From: Axinella damicornis
Lineage: Eukaryota; Porifera; Demospongiae; Axinellida; Axinellidae
DNA: 64,000 nt
Assembly: GCA_963931865.1 (NCBI GenBank)
Contig: OZ007513.1
Span: forward strand, 6,046,808 to 6,110,807
Direction of reading: 5' to 3'
Each line of letters opens with the position of its first letter. The stretch's first letter is position 1. Below, in pieces: positions 1 to 9,746 of this stretch. The translations under genes were made by a program, and so were the position numbers. Below the pieces are notes generated by a model. It made no database searches. It saw only the letters and a program-made list of their open reading frames with translations, and was not told where the DNA came from.

Positions 1-1930
1 AGCTCTTTCTTCCAGCAGCACCATCCAAACATAGTCCAGGCTGAAGTCCTTGTGGGTGCAGGGAACTCTCAGTGTGGATGAAGAAACAACCACATGTGGC
101 TGGGGTGAGGTGTGTGTGTGCTTGTGCATAAGAGAGAGGGGGAAGAGGTCAAAAATGAATTCGTAACTGAGCAGTCACAAGTACTGGGGGGCAGAATCAC
201 TATCGTTAGAAAGAAAGGGGTGGCTTCAATCACATGACACTCACTCGGGCTAGCTTCATCCGCAGCACCATCCTAACAGAGTCCAGGCTGAAGTCCTTGT
301 GGGTGCAGGGAACACACAGTGTCCATGAAGATACAACCACGTGGCTGGGGTGAGGTGTATGTGTGTGCTTTTGTGTAAGAGAGAGAGAGAGATGATGTCA
401 AGAATGAATGTGCAACTGAACAGTCACAGATACAGGTCTTCAAAATCACTATTATTAGAAACCTAGGGGTGTCGTCAATCACATGACACTCACACGAGAT
501 AGCTCCTCCATCTAGCAGCACCATCCTAACAGAGTCCAGGCTAAGGTCCTTGTGGGTGGACAAAGCACTGAGTGTTGATGAAGAAACAACCACATGTGGC
601 TGGGGTGAGGTGTTGTGTGTGCTTGTGCATAAGACAGAGAGGGAAGAATGAATCTGTAACTGAACAGTCAGAGTACTGGGGGGCAGAATTACTATCGTTA
701 GAAAGCAAGGGGTGTCATCAATCACATGACACTCACACGGGCTAGCTCCTTCATCTAGAACCACCATCCTAACAGAGTCCAGGCAGAGGACTTTGTGGAT
801 GGATAAAGCACTCAGTGTTGATGAAGAAACACCCACATGTGGCTGGAGTAAGGTGTGTGTGTGTGCTTGTGCATAAGAGAGAGAGGAAAGAAGTCAAAAA
901 TGAATCTGTAACTGAACAGTCACAAGTACTGGTGTGCAGAATTACTATAGTTAGAAAGCTAGGTGTGTCGTCAATCACATGACACTCACATGGGCTAGCT
1001 CCTTCATCCAGCAGCACCTTCCTGACTGAATTCAGGCTTAAGTTCTTGTGGAACACTCAGTGTTGATGAAGAAAAATCCGCATGTGGCTGGATTAAGGTG
1101 TGTGTGTGTGCTTGTGGATACGGGAGAGAGAAAAGAGGTCAAAAATGGATCTGTAACTGAACAGTCACAGGTACTGGTGTGCAGAATTAGTATCGTTAGA
1201 AAGCAAGGGACGTCGTCAATCAGATGACACTCACACGGGTTAGCTAACTCTTTTAAGCAGCACCGGCATCCTAAAAGTGTCTAGGCTGAGGTCGTTGTGG
1301 GTGGAGAGATCAATCAGTGTTGACGTCAAAACAACCACAAGTAGCTGGGGTGAGGTGTGTGTGTGTGCTTGTGCATAATAGAGAGAGAGAGAGAGAGAAG
1401 AGGTCAAGAATGAATCTGTAAGTAAACAGTTACAGGTATACGTGTGCAGAATTACTATCGTTAGAAATATAGGGGTGTCGTCAATCACATGACACTCACA
1501 CTGGTTAGCTCCTTCAAGCAGCACCAGCATCCTAAAAGTGTCCAGGCTGAGGTTGTTGTCGGTGGACAGATCACTCAATGTTGACGTCAAAACAATCACA
1601 TGTGGTAGGGGTGAGGTGCGTGTGTGTGCTTTTTCATATGAGTGAGAGAGAGAGAGTAGAGGTCAAAAATGAATCTGTAAATGAACAGTTACAAGTATAT
1701 ATTTGTGTGCAGAATTACTATGACACTCACACAGGTTAACTCATCTAGCAGCACCATCCTAAAAGTGTCCAGGCTGAGGTCGTTGTGGGTGGAGAGTTCA
1801 CTCAGTGTTGACGACAAATCAACCACATGTGGCTGGGGTAAAGTATGTGTGTGCTTGTGTATATGACAGAGAGAGAAGAGGTCAAAAATGAATCTGTAAC
1901 TCAACAGTTGCAGGTACTGGTGTGCATAAA
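1..1930. repeat. tandem array, 8 copies of a ~250 bp unit
   Basis: The marker CCACATGTGGCTGGGG or a close variant recurs at about 90, 332, 591, 833, 1079, 1337, 1588 and 1832, giving periods of 242-259 bp. Each unit has a GT/GA microsatellite block and a unique-looking block. On the minus strand each unique block reads as a short exon-like stretch of the type 'LSTHNDLSLDTFRMLVLLDE'. It lies between a pyrimidine/CA-rich CCCCAG and a GTGTGAGTG, which would serve as acceptor and donor. The pattern N-x-L-S followed by a second hydrophobic strand is reminiscent of a leucine-rich repeat, and true LRR exons occur at 45.5 kb. The array may therefore be duplicated LRR exons of a minus-strand gene that leaves the window. 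Several units are frame-broken, so they may be relics. Confidence 0.75.
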
Positions 1931-2378
1931 TGCTAGAGGTGTGTGTTACCGTACATCTGAGAATGACCTCTGTAAACAGGTTGAGCCAGTTAGTAGAACC
2001 AGGTAGAGACAGGTTGAGCCATCTTGGTTTAGAGTCATGGGGAGAGCTATGGTAGTGAGCCAGGTAGAGAGCTAGGTATTCAGCCAGGAAGTGAGAAATG
2101 CAAAGACTGGAAGACAGCCAGGTAGAGTCCAGGAAGGCTCCTCCAGTACTGGGAAATCCGAATCACACGGCCATTGTGATACTGAGTGGATCAAACCATT
2201 GCATAGCTGCAACAGATTCTGTCTAATGTGTTATTGCAATACTGACATGTACATGTGTATATAGTGTGTGTGTGCGTGATTGTGTGTTTGATGCAGTGAA
2301 GTATGTACATACCGAATGACCTCAGGTAGAGTGGCCAGGTAGGGTCAGCAGCCAGGCCATCAAATGGTCAGAATGCAC
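1931..2378. other. no clear gene; diffuse AGGTAGAG-type repetition
   Basis: This stretch repeats short phrases such as CCAGGTAGAG and AGGTTGAGCC at irregular spacing and then a GTGT tract. On the minus strand ATTCG|GTATGT near 2310 looks like a splice donor, so an exon of the same minus-strand gene may lie here. No reading frame is convincing. Confidence 0.4.
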
Positions 2379-2578
2379 CTAGCTGCAAGTAGGGCATTTG
2401 GGAAGGCTAGCATGTCCACTCTCCTGGCACCATCGCACCGCGTGTGGAGCTGGTCGTGAGTATAGCCATGGATGACACGCCTCGCGCGAGCAGATAACAA
2501 CAAATACTTTACCACTGAACGGGCTGAGTAGTAGACGGGGGAACAGCGAATGGTGAGAGGAGACCGATAAAGTGGCAC
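2379..2578 (-). CDS. candidate upstream exon, unidentified
   Basis: The minus strand is open here and reads through residues such as VIHGYTHDQL and RRVDMLAFPNALLAA to a plausible donor (GCAGCTAG|GTGCAT) at 2378/2379. It lies upstream of the ~250 bp exon-like array, so it could be an early exon of the same gene. I do not recognise a family. The start is uncertain and the call rests on composition and the donor only. Confidence 0.28.
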
Positions 2579-2663
2579 AGCTAGATAGGAGCGTTGGTGT
2601 AGAGTATACTATAGAGAACTGACTTTGTGGAGAATAACTCGACAACGGTCCGGATCGGCGCAC

Positions 2664-3600
2664 AATGGCTTGCTACTGGCACGGCAGGAGTTGAAGAGCG
2701 CCTTGTATCGGAAGTTCTCTTAGTGACGTCTCCTTCCGCGCTCAAGTGTTCATTCCCTGGTCAGCAGAAATGAGAAAACCGGTGATGCTGAAGCACCCCA
2801 TCAAAAGAATTTCAAAAATCCCACCAAAAAAATCACAACCACAATTATTGACCAATCAAAATGGGGATGGTACCGGGCTTGCCCGGGAAGTCTACAGATT
2901 TCCTGTGCAAGCGCGCGTGATTATCAGAGTGTATTGCAGAACTCAATGTCTGTGTGAAAGTACCGTAGTGAGACCCCATTATCACCTCCATACTGGTGGT
3001 AATGGCCCTGGTAACTTCCATGCCAGTAGCTATAGAGTAGCTACTGTTTTGATGAAGTACGTATACAGTGATGGACCTTCAATAATATTAATTAGCATAC
3101 AGAAATTAGAGAATTAGCAGAAATTATCCTTTGTAACAGTATAGCTACTTGTACAGTGAGATCAAAAGCATTTGGGTACAAAGTGCATCTTACAAGATCA
3201 ACAAGAGAACTGAGACAGTACAGAGTCACCAAACACAACTTAAACAATAGCAAATCTCTAGCTCAGGATAGCTCAACCGATCAGGGTGGGTGCGTGCACG
3301 CAATCGAGAAGGATGCAGGATGGGAAAACACTGCATGCTTGGGTGTCGGGGTGGGTGTGTGAACAGCTTGCAGTCACGAAGGGGGCAGGATTTGAAACTA
3401 TGGCTATCGTGCAGAACATTAGTGTATGCTCCTGCCATCAAGTTTTGCTATAATATACTCCACTGTAATGAAAGAGTCCTAGAGTTCGTATAGTTAGTAG
3501 CTAGAAGTAGGTGACTGCACTCGCGTTGTCAATAATACACAGATGCGGAAGAGCAGCCAAAATCGGGGAAGGCCTGGTATCATTCATTATGTGAGCGACG
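2664..3600. other. no gene seen
   Basis: Short frames exist on both strands, but none has splice signals, domain motifs or unusual length. The region is ordinary intergenic or intronic sequence. Confidence 0.4.
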
Positions 3601-3888
3601 TCAGGTGTAGGTGGATGCAAGGGGGCGGGGTCCATAATTGGTCCTGGTTCCGTTCATCATGCAGTCGCCTAGGCTCAGGCACTCCACGGCTAGCAAGACT
3701 CCAGATGCTCTATACACAATTTTGTCGGCCAGTGTCGGTTGGGCCTGTCTGAGATCATTCATGAGTGGATCCGCATCTGTGTGACACAAACCGAAGAACA
3801 GAAAACAGGGTAGACCTGGGAACGAGGCCAACATGTCCAGTGGTCTCCTATATAGTGGAGGAATAGAGAAGCCAGCAAGACTGTACAC
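3601..3888 (-). CDS. candidate exon/ORF, unidentified
   Basis: This 95-codon open frame includes a coding-like central part (DADPLMNDLRQAQP, then LADKIVYRASGVLLAVE). No domain is recognised. It lies downstream, on the minus strand, of the better-supported exon at 4007-4075 and may belong to the same gene. The first third overlaps a GGGAACGAGG-type repeat remnant near 3815, which lowers confidence. Confidence 0.22.
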   Translation of the reverse strand: MYSLAGFSIPPLYRRPLDMLASFPGLPCFLFFGLCHTDADPLMNDLRQAQPTLADKIVYRASGVLLAVECLSLGDCMMNGTRTNYGPRPLASTYT

Positions 3889-4006
3889 TTGCAGAGTAGG
3901 TAAAAGCTTACTGGTCGTATGTCACTAATGTACTCCCGCCCCCTGAACATGCCACTTCAGACAGACATGCTTAAAGTTGTATAATTCCAAATCAGCGTTG
4001 GCTTAC

Positions 4007-4075
4007 CCCATCACAGTCCTGTTCCATAACCTCCACATTGGAAGCTCTTCCATGGAACTCAGTAGCCCTCATGCT
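4007..4075 (-). CDS. internal exon, unidentified protein
   Basis: A 69-nt stretch lies between a CACACACCCAG acceptor and a TGATGG|GTAAGC donor on the minus strand. It reads SMRATEFHGRASNVEVMEQD and then CDG. Both splice sites fit consensus well and the frame is fully open. The protein family is not recognised. The exon at 5157-5304 lies upstream on the same strand, but their phases do not join directly, so a missing exon or a separate gene is possible. Confidence 0.45.
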
Positions 4076-4169
4076 CTGGGTGTGTGTGCATGTGCGTGTA
4101 TGTTATTTAACTCTTTGCACGCGGCATATGCACTTATGAACAATTAATGAGCTAGAAATACCAAAATGG

Positions 4170-4262
4170 AAGATCAAAAAGAAGAGTTTGTCTTTCTGGA
4201 TTTGAACCGCCGATCTCCGCATTACCATGGGAGCACACTGCCGACTACACCACATCGCTGTA
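4170..4262 (-). repeat. tRNA-like sequence, probably tRNA-derived SINE head
   Basis: On the minus strand GTGGTGTAGTCGGCAG resembles an A box and GGTTCAAATCC a B box, at tRNA-like spacing. The acceptor stem does not close, so this is more likely a SINE head or tRNA relic than a working tRNA. Confidence 0.4.
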
Positions 4263-4399
4263 CTAACCAACATTAACGTGTAAAGGTGTTTAAAAGCTAA
4301 CCGTTCAAATACCGTCTCTAAGGGCACTGTGCCCTTTGGGCTTGTAATTAATGTGGTCTGGTCAAAAAGCAAAATGTGCCCTCAGCCAGCACTTTGCTA

Positions 4400-4703
4400 T
4401 AGCAACCACTTCTTTTATAAGAAACCACCATGTCGAGTGGCTAACGAGGTAACTGGAATAGCATGAATGCTAATATTAACCAGTACCCCGGGACCAACGG
4501 CTTTACATCCCCTCCGAAGGATGCGGTGTGAACTGTATCAGGTGAAAACACCTGAGAGAACACACCTACTCATTTTTAAGGGTAGAGCTGAGTCAACTCC
4601 TAGGAGAGAAAGAAAATCTCTCCTATGACAATGGTGGGATTCGAACCTGCAACCTTCAGATTAGCAGTCGAATGCTTTAACCGCTAGGCCACCTGCCACC
4701 CCA
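4400..4703 (-). mobile_element. tRNA-derived SINE
   Basis: The minus strand begins with a tRNA-like head at 4703. It has an A-box region (GTGGCCTAGCGGTTAAAG), the loop CTGCTAA (Ser-GCT-like anticodon) and the B box GGTTCGAATCC. The acceptor stem is imperfect and the long variable arm of a true tRNA-Ser is absent. The body continues through the phrase GGGGATGTAAAGCCGTTGG to about 4400, in the style of invertebrate tRNA-SINE bodies. The 3' limit is an estimate and no target duplication was found. Confidence 0.6.
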
Positions 4704-5156
4704 ACAAACTTGACTAGGCAAGGCTTCACAAGGTTTCTGAACCATGCGAATCTCAATATGTTACTAGGGATGGCACATTATTCTTTTGAAACCACTCATT
4801 TTCTATTCCTGAATTCTTCTCATATTATTATTCTCCTCAATTCATACGATGCAGACTTTACAGAACGACCTAAACATGTCCCGGAACAAACGACACTTCT
4901 GAATCACTCATTGCACTGTAACATTACAGTAGACCCCACATAGGGAGTTTGTCAGGGCTGTACGTGGAGGCCTGGGAATGAGCCTGGGTAGTGAGTGGCC
5001 TGGGAATGAGCCTGAGCAATGACCCAAAACTGAGGCTGGCATAGGCCAGGCAGTGAGGCTAAGCCATCCTGTTGGAAGCCATCCTCAAAAGCTGGTGGTA
5101 CACATGCAGAATGACCACAGAAATCTTCACAATATGACCAAATGACTGCCACTCAC

Positions 5157-5304
5157 ACGTTGCTGTCAGTGAGGAGGGTGTCATTGTGATAGCCAGGTTG
5201 GAACATGACGTCAGTGAAGTGCATCTGGTGGTGCTCCTCCAGGTTGACTGGGTAGCACCGCAGTGATCCCCCGCCAGAAACGCACAATTGTCCCAAACAC
5301 CATT
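5157..5304 (-). CDS. internal exon, unidentified protein
   Basis: The 148-nt exon lies between an ACACATTCTAG acceptor and a CAACGT|GTGAGTGG donor. The frame includes LCVSGGGSLRCYPVNLEE and MHFTDVMFQPGYHNDTLL. The alternation of GG turns and strands could suit a beta-propeller blade, but that is a guess. The OTU-encoding transposon begins 40 bp upstream (5344), so it sits in the preceding intron of this gene. Confidence 0.5.
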
Positions 5305-5589
5305 CTAGAATGTGTGTGTGTGTATGGGGAGCGGGTACATGTACAGTGGCTGTCAATAAAAAGTTTACGTTCCGTTTACAAACGGGATGCGCTTTTTTCA
5401 CAGCGGTTCATGTGGTCACGTGCGAACATTAACCCGTTAAGTTCTCGTGTATGGTACACGTATGTACGTTGCATGAACTGAAAAACAAACTGTGACGAAG
5501 ACATTGAAAAGGACAGAACTGGTGGCAATGCCAATGGTAAGATGTAAGCTGAGTAACATAAAAGAGTGTACAAGATTATAAAACACTGT

Positions 5590-6117
5590 AATAATGAATT
5601 CTTCGCTGAGGGGGGCTCATCCAGTGGATAGTCTCCATCCTGGGACAGAATGCAGTCATAGACTACGACATAGTGGCATTGTCTGACATTGATAAGCTCA
5701 ATGTGGTTCAGCCTGGACAGCTGTTTAGGTGGTGGATCTTGGGTTGGGAAGGCAAGCCTATTGACACAGAGAGGCTTATAACGGAACCATTTGTAGGTAT
5801 TTCACATGGGGAATGAGGGTGAACACCGGTATCTGAAGGAGTGCTGCTACTGCTAGTAGCTCCACTGCTGTGCCCCACACTCTTGTATATTTCATCTTAG
5901 CCAAGTAAGTTTCAATGTCACCATCAATGTATGGTCGGAAGCTTCCTCGGTTCCCAGAGACAAACTGGGCCAGCAGCTCACGTACTTTCTCATGAGCCAT
6001 TTCGGTGCCGTACAGCACAAAACCGATGGCACGGAATAAACAGTTGCCATCTCCAATGATGGGCTTAACTTGGCGGTCCCTTGCAGTGAGAGAAGCCAAT
6101 GCTTGCTGAAGGGGATC
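5590..6117 (-). CDS. OTU-family cysteine protease exon (last part of CARF-CXXC-OTU gene)
   Basis: The exon opens after TTCTTCAACAG at 6117 in phase 0 with the preceding exon. It carries the OTU signature IIGDGNCLFRAIGFVLYG with catalytic Asp and Cys. The C-terminal half, with RLNHIELI and the catalytic-His segment CHYVVVYDC, is read in another frame after about 5796. One extra or missing base there separates HVKYLQ from WFRYKPL, so the frame as given ends early at 5776. OTU domains are deubiquitinase-type thiol proteases, and several transposon lineages carry one as an accessory gene. All three catalytic positions appear present, so the break may be a sequence error rather than decay. Confidence 0.8.
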
Positions 6118-6210
6118 CTGTTGAAGAATTCAGAGCACTCTATATAATATTATGATACACCTTATGTATGTACTTGTCAACAGAACTGTGTGCCTTATGC
6201 TATCTATCAC

Positions 6211-6278
6211 CTGCTGTGTAGCTGGAGCAGCACCTGATGTACGTGAGGTAGTGGCTGCTGGCTTCATCTGATGGGATC
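6211..6278 (-). CDS. linker exon of CARF-CXXC-OTU gene
   Basis: The 68-nt exon lies between CTTCCCTAG and GTGATAG on the minus strand. It reads SHQMKPAATTSRTSGAAPAT plus QQ, a Ser/Thr/Ala-rich linker. Its phases join exactly to the CXXC exon (one base carried over) and to the OTU exon (phase 0). This is the main evidence that CXXC and OTU belong to one protein. Confidence 0.65.
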
Positions 6279-6341
6279 CTAGGGAAGAGGATGTATGAAT
6301 AGAAGTGGTTCAGTCAGGTACGGTTTAACTTTATAGCTTAC

Positions 6342-6561
6342 CTTGTGGTCCTCCCATAGTTGTTAATCTAAGACATCTGCGCTTAGCGCAGCCCTGTTTC
6401 AGTTTGCTTTGTCCCCCAAACTTTGGCTTGTCAAGGCAGTACTTGCATTTGCCACAGTCTGTACAAATGCATGCTTCACAGACCCCACATCGCTTCCTCT
6501 TCATCCCTATGTGATTACAATTGCAGAAGTGCAGTATGTGTCTATGTGCATGCTTGGTCAT
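6342..6561 (-). CDS. CXXC zinc-finger exon (same gene)
   Basis: The frame reads [19 protein letters not shown], then [11 protein letters not shown] and [11 protein letters not shown]. This is the full zf-CXXC pattern: two CxxCxxC(x4-5)C-type clusters, KFGG, then a final Cys. In KDM2, CFP1, MLL and DNMT1 this domain binds unmethylated CpG. Eight zinc-binding cysteines are present. The exon ends at CCACAAG|GTAAGC. Upstream the frame meets the CARF-like part after a one-base shift near 6567. A CpG-reading domain inside a transposon-borne protein could direct target choice or escape from methylation; that is inference. Confidence 0.8.
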
Positions 6562-7350
6562 ACTTTGAATGTTGTAGAGCTTGTTTTGCTCTGTAGATGT
6601 GATTCTTCAAGTCATCCTGAGTAGGGAAGTATGCCCGATCATTTGGGTCTGGTTGGGAATCTTTGCAGAGGTAGTGGGTGATGCGATGTTGAAGTGCCTT
6701 TATCACATCGTTAACTTCAGTAATACCATCTGCAACTAACTCACCAATCATTTGAGCTACAGCTGGATTAACCTTCTGTGAAATTAGCTACAGCTGGATT
6801 AACCTTCTGTGAAATTAGCTACAGCTGGATTAACCTTCTGTGAAATTAGCTACAGCTGGATTAACCTTCTGTGAAATTAGCTACAGCTGGATTAACCTTC
6901 TGTGAAATTAGCTACAGCTGGATTAACCTTCTGTGAAAATACTGCAGCCTGTTTCACTGGGTGTGTTTTCTCGTGTGCCTCCAGTGTTGGCAAAGATAAC
7001 CAGTATCTTGTGGTCTGCTTGACACTTCCAGATTCCATTTCATCCTGCAATTTCAGTAGTGTTTGTTCCTTTTGGAGTCGTATTTGGTGTTTGCTCTTTC
7101 CATGGATCTCATCTGGGAGAGCATATTGTGGGAATAGAATGTACTGTTTGACAACAATGTGGGCAGGGCATCCAATTTTATGTGTGCTTTGCAAATGTAA
7201 TTGCTTCCCTGTCTTAGGCTTGGATTTGTAGTATTGAGGGCCGTACTGGCATTGCAGGTGCTGGATGTCTCCTACAATGAAGGGTGTATTTCCAAACTCT
7301 ACGGTGGTGTTACCTTGCTTGCAGCTCCAATATACTCTGGGCTGAGGTTT
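6562..7350 (-). CDS. CARF/ALS2CR8-like region (same gene, frame broken by minisatellite)
   Basis: The exon begins after AACTTTACAG at 7350 with [13 protein letters not shown]. It continues to [20 protein letters not shown], a W-x-C...GCPA-x-I pattern shared by CARF/ALS2CR8-like proteins and by WRKY/GCM1-type DNA-binding domains of MULE-like transposases. After the tandem 31-bp repeats (6755-6935) it resumes with [18 protein letters not shown] and [16 protein letters not shown], again like CARF proteins. The repeats introduce a stop at 6892. Without the extra copies, VNPAVA would run straight into QMIGELV. The product is probably a nuclear DNA-binding protein. Confidence 0.65.
6755..6935. repeat. 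31-bp minisatellite, 6 copies, inside coding exon
   Basis: Six near-identical copies of a 31-bp unit (ACAGCTGGATTAACCTTCTG plus 11 bases) lie head to tail, ending at 6780, 6811, 6842, 6873, 6904 and 6935. A single copy would keep the CARF-like frame open. Five extra copies add 155 bp, which is not a multiple of three, and bring in stops. Confidence 0.9.
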
Positions 7351-7427
7351 CTGTAAAGTTAAGATTATGATGAATCTCAACACAGGGACTACGGGCCACT
7401 ATTTCATCTATACATGTACAGCTGTAC

Positions 7428-7652
7428 CTTTTTACCATCTTGAGCTCTGGTTTCATCAGTGTTCTCCTTGCATTGCTCTAGGATTGAATGGGATCTTCTG
7501 CTGGAGTCGCGCACACCGAAAGATGTGACTGTCTCCTCCTCCAGCACAGCTGGTGCATTGTGGACGAATCCCTCGAAGTACAGTCCCACTCGATGCAGGC
7601 CTGTGGTCCATCCTGGCACTGCCTCTGCACTCATGGCACTGCATACCAACAA
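7428..7652 (-). CDS. first exon of CARF-CXXC-OTU gene
   Basis: An ATG at 7652 opens a 75-codon frame (MSAEAVPGWTTGLHRVGLYF, VLEEETVTSFGVRD) that ends at an AAAAAG|GTACAG donor in phase 0. It joins in frame to the CARF-like exon at 7350. A second in-frame Met lies six codons downstream. A homopolymer-free intron of 77 bp separates the two exons. Confidence 0.55.
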
Positions 7653-7967
7653 TTGAATTTATGCTCAGATGGATGTATAGCTATATGTACATACATGTTC
7701 TTGATGCAATATTAATTTTCTGCTGATTCAACACATTCAAGAGAGTGATCAGTGGTCTGTTGATCGATCCATCCATACTTTGTGGGTCAACTGCAACTGT
7801 CCCAGGGACAAGGAATCTTGGAGCTAGCTATTATAGCTGCTGGAGCTCGCTCCGACGATCAGCCCGGCCCGCGCGCGCACAATCCAGTGAATATAGCGGG
7901 TTAAAGTTGGCATATGCGCACGTGACCACATGAACTGCTGTGAAAAAAGCGCATCCCGTTTACAAAC

Positions 7968-8480
7968 AACGATCGTTCTACGGTGAGAAACGGCTCAGAA
8001 AACGGTGTGAAATTATTGCTACGTCAGCGTTTATACGCACCGTTTTTACGGTATACAAGCGTAGTAAAAACTTTTAACGCTTATAGCGGATGCAGCCTAT
8101 GTCCGACGCTGTTCTAACTGGGTTATGTTTTAGGCCCTGGATCTCTCTCCCTGCTGGTCTTTGTTCGATGTCCACAGCTTTCGCAGAACCGGAGATACAG
8201 TGGCAATGCAATCGATCGCTTCTGAAAACCCCGCCCACTAAGCGAAAGCTCTTGGAACTTTGCACATCCTTCGAAAGGTCTGGCTGATTTTTTAAATATG
8301 CTTTATTGGAAGGCCTTAACTATACGCTGGCATTTGTCCCTTGTCTGTAGCCTACTTGTAACCGGAGATAAAGGTCGACGAATTTGTCCGCTTACTCGTG
8401 ACAGCGATAATGGCTGACTCAGAAACCGTAGTACGGGCAGATTGCTAAGAATGGAACGGACCGTAGAACGTATACAGAAC
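7968..8480. mobile_element. MITE-like insertion in the right TIR of the OTU element
   Basis: The left TIR of the host element is continuous, but the right one is interrupted by about 510 bp. The insert has inverted ends CGTTCTACGGT (about 7974) and ACCGTAGAACG (about 8459). No coding capacity and no clear target duplication were seen. The insertion post-dates the host element. Confidence 0.5.
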
Positions 8481-8594
8481 GTAAACATTTTATTGACAGC
8501 TACTGTAAGTCAGTCCCAGCACACCTCCTGGCTTGTCAAGTCCATGGCTCTACTGTATTGGGTTGAACCAGCAAATTTGTGGTGTGCAGAGCCA

Positions 8595-9301
8595 TAGTCT
8601 CGTTCCCAGACCGTTTATCCAGCGTGCGTATCGCTTCCAGTATAACGCGCGGAAATACGGTCTGGTAGGTATAGCCCACATTCCTTAAACTCCGCCAGAA
8701 TGAAGCCGGATCCAATCAGATCGTAGAACAAGTAATCTCAATATTGATGCCGGAAATACAGATTCGCCAGCGCGCAATAACAAAGGTGTTGTCAAAACTT
8801 CTGGATTTCAGCGTGTTTAAAATACTGTCAGCGATACTCTCCAATTTCAACAGCATCTGTATGGTCTGGAAGGACACCTTGGACACGCGGTCAGAAGGTA
8901 GAATCTTTCCTTTGCTGCATCCAACACTGACACAGCTCGCTGATCCCAGCATCCACAGATGGTCAAGTGCCCAGATGCCGACGATTGCGCGAGTCACTCG
9001 CAATGCTGCTGCAAAAAGGGCCTTACGAGTCACTCGCAATGCTGCTGCAAAAAGGGCCTTTCCAAACCGAGCCAAGCACAGCGATCGTGTGTCGGTACAC
9101 CGCCTCTAGCTCTAGGTCTTCAAAGGCGGCTTGACTCTTGATGACCATGTGTGAAATTTTGATGTGTCCTGATAATTTCAACAAGTCTCAATTAACGGTA
9201 ATGAGACCTTAGGAATGTGCACTATATCTACCAGACCCTTCCCCGCGCGTGATACTAAAAGCGATTCGTGCTGGGGTTGGTTGGGTCTGGGACCGAGACT
9301 A
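8595..9301. mobile_element. MULE-like element, 707 bp, ~84-bp TIRs, 9-bp TSD
   Basis: The left end TAGTCTCGTTCCCAGACC and the inverted right end TAGTCTCGGTCCCAGACC extend into ~84-bp inverted repeats that share an inner GATCGCTTTTAGTAT-like block and GGTCTGGTAGRTATAG. The flanks are GCAGAGCCA (8586-8594) and GCAGGGCCA (9302-9310), a 9-bp target duplication with one change, as expected for Mutator-like elements. Open frames inside (8716-9109, both strands) have no transposase motif. A 36-bp direct repeat lies at about 8990-9060. The element sits 8 bp inside the intron that starts at 9318 on the minus strand. Confidence 0.8.
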
Positions 9302-9318
9302 GCAGGGCCAGTGCTCAC

Positions 9319-9447
9319 CTGCTGTCATCGAAGGCTGTGATCCTCATTCTGTCAATGCTGGCATCTGTGTGGGCCCTCGCGAGGACACTGACCTCCCCCC
9401 TCGTGGCAACCTGTGAGGTATTCCACAGGTTCTTCCCGTGGCCGTCC
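9319..9447 (-). CDS. exon, WD40/beta-propeller-like
   Basis: The frame DGHGKNLWNTSQ, then GEVSVLARAHTDASIDRMRI and TAFDDSR, ends at a perfect GACAGCAG|GTGAGC donor. The order L-W...H-T-D...I-x-x-M...F-D-D-S-R resembles the W-D end of one WD40 blade and the start of the next. The upstream limit is unclear because the preceding sequence is low complexity. The MULE at 8595-9301 is in the following intron. Confidence 0.5.
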
Positions 9448-9519
9448 CTCCCAGCACCACACAGTACCCCACCAGAGTGAGAGAAGCTGGATGGCAGATG
9501 GTGTGGGTGTGGGTGTGTG

Positions 9520-9532
9520 TGAGTGTATGTGT

Positions 9533-9583
<51 letters not shown>

Positions 9584-9588
9584 GGGGG
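9520..9588. repeat. (GT)n followed by (G)22
   Basis: The tract is a GT microsatellite that passes directly into a pure G run. Long His/Thr, Val/Cys and Pro frames across it are artefacts. Confidence 0.95.
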
Positions 9589-9649
9589 TTGTATGTGTGT
9601 GTATGAGTGGTGGTACTTGATTGCTTGTGAGGACAATATATATGAAATC

Positions 9650-9746
9650 TAGTCTCGGTCCAAGACCCAACAAAACCCCAGCATGGATCGCTTTTAGTAC
9701 TGAAAGCAATACACAGGCTGGATAAACGGTCTGGGAACAAGACTAT
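9650..9746. mobile_element. MULE-type MITE, ~96 bp
   Basis: The element runs from TAGTCTCGGTCCAAGACCC to GGTCTGGGAACAAGACTA, with a central GATCGCTTTTAGTACTGAAAG hairpin region as in the 707-bp element. TATGAAATC occurs at 9641-9649 and 9747-9755, a 9-bp target duplication with one spare T. Confidence 0.75.

Larger units (their letters stand above)
5344..8505 (-). mobile_element. TA-flanked DNA transposon carrying CARF-CXXC-OTU gene
   Basis: The ends are CAGTGGCTGTCAATAAAA at 5344 and its near-perfect inverted copy ending at 8505, each flanked by TA (5342-5343 and 8506-8507). The inverted repeat contin­ues inward: the block GTTTACAAACGGGATGCGC with GGTTCATGTGGTCACGTGCG at about 5370-5420 is matched in reverse at about 7917-7966. 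A ~510 bp insertion at about 7968-8480 interrupts the right repeat. The cargo is one spliced minus-strand gene with CARF-like, CXXC and OTU domains. No recognisable DDE transposase is seen, so the element may be non-autonomous, or the CARF-like WRKY/GCM1-type part may be the remnant of the transposase DNA-binding domain. Confidence 0.75.

Noticed and set aside
4630..4703. Functional tRNA-Ser gene
   Set aside because: Ser-GCT-like anticodon but no long variable arm and a poor acceptor stem; fits a SINE head.
5153..5401. 82-codon minus ORF taken as a whole gene
   Set aside because: Its first third is transposon TIR and a GT repeat; only 5157-5304 has exon signals.
8716..9109. ~120-codon frames on both strands inside the 707-bp MULE-like element
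   Set aside because: No DDE/MULE motif, frames overlap each other and include a 36-bp tandem repeat; most likely chance.
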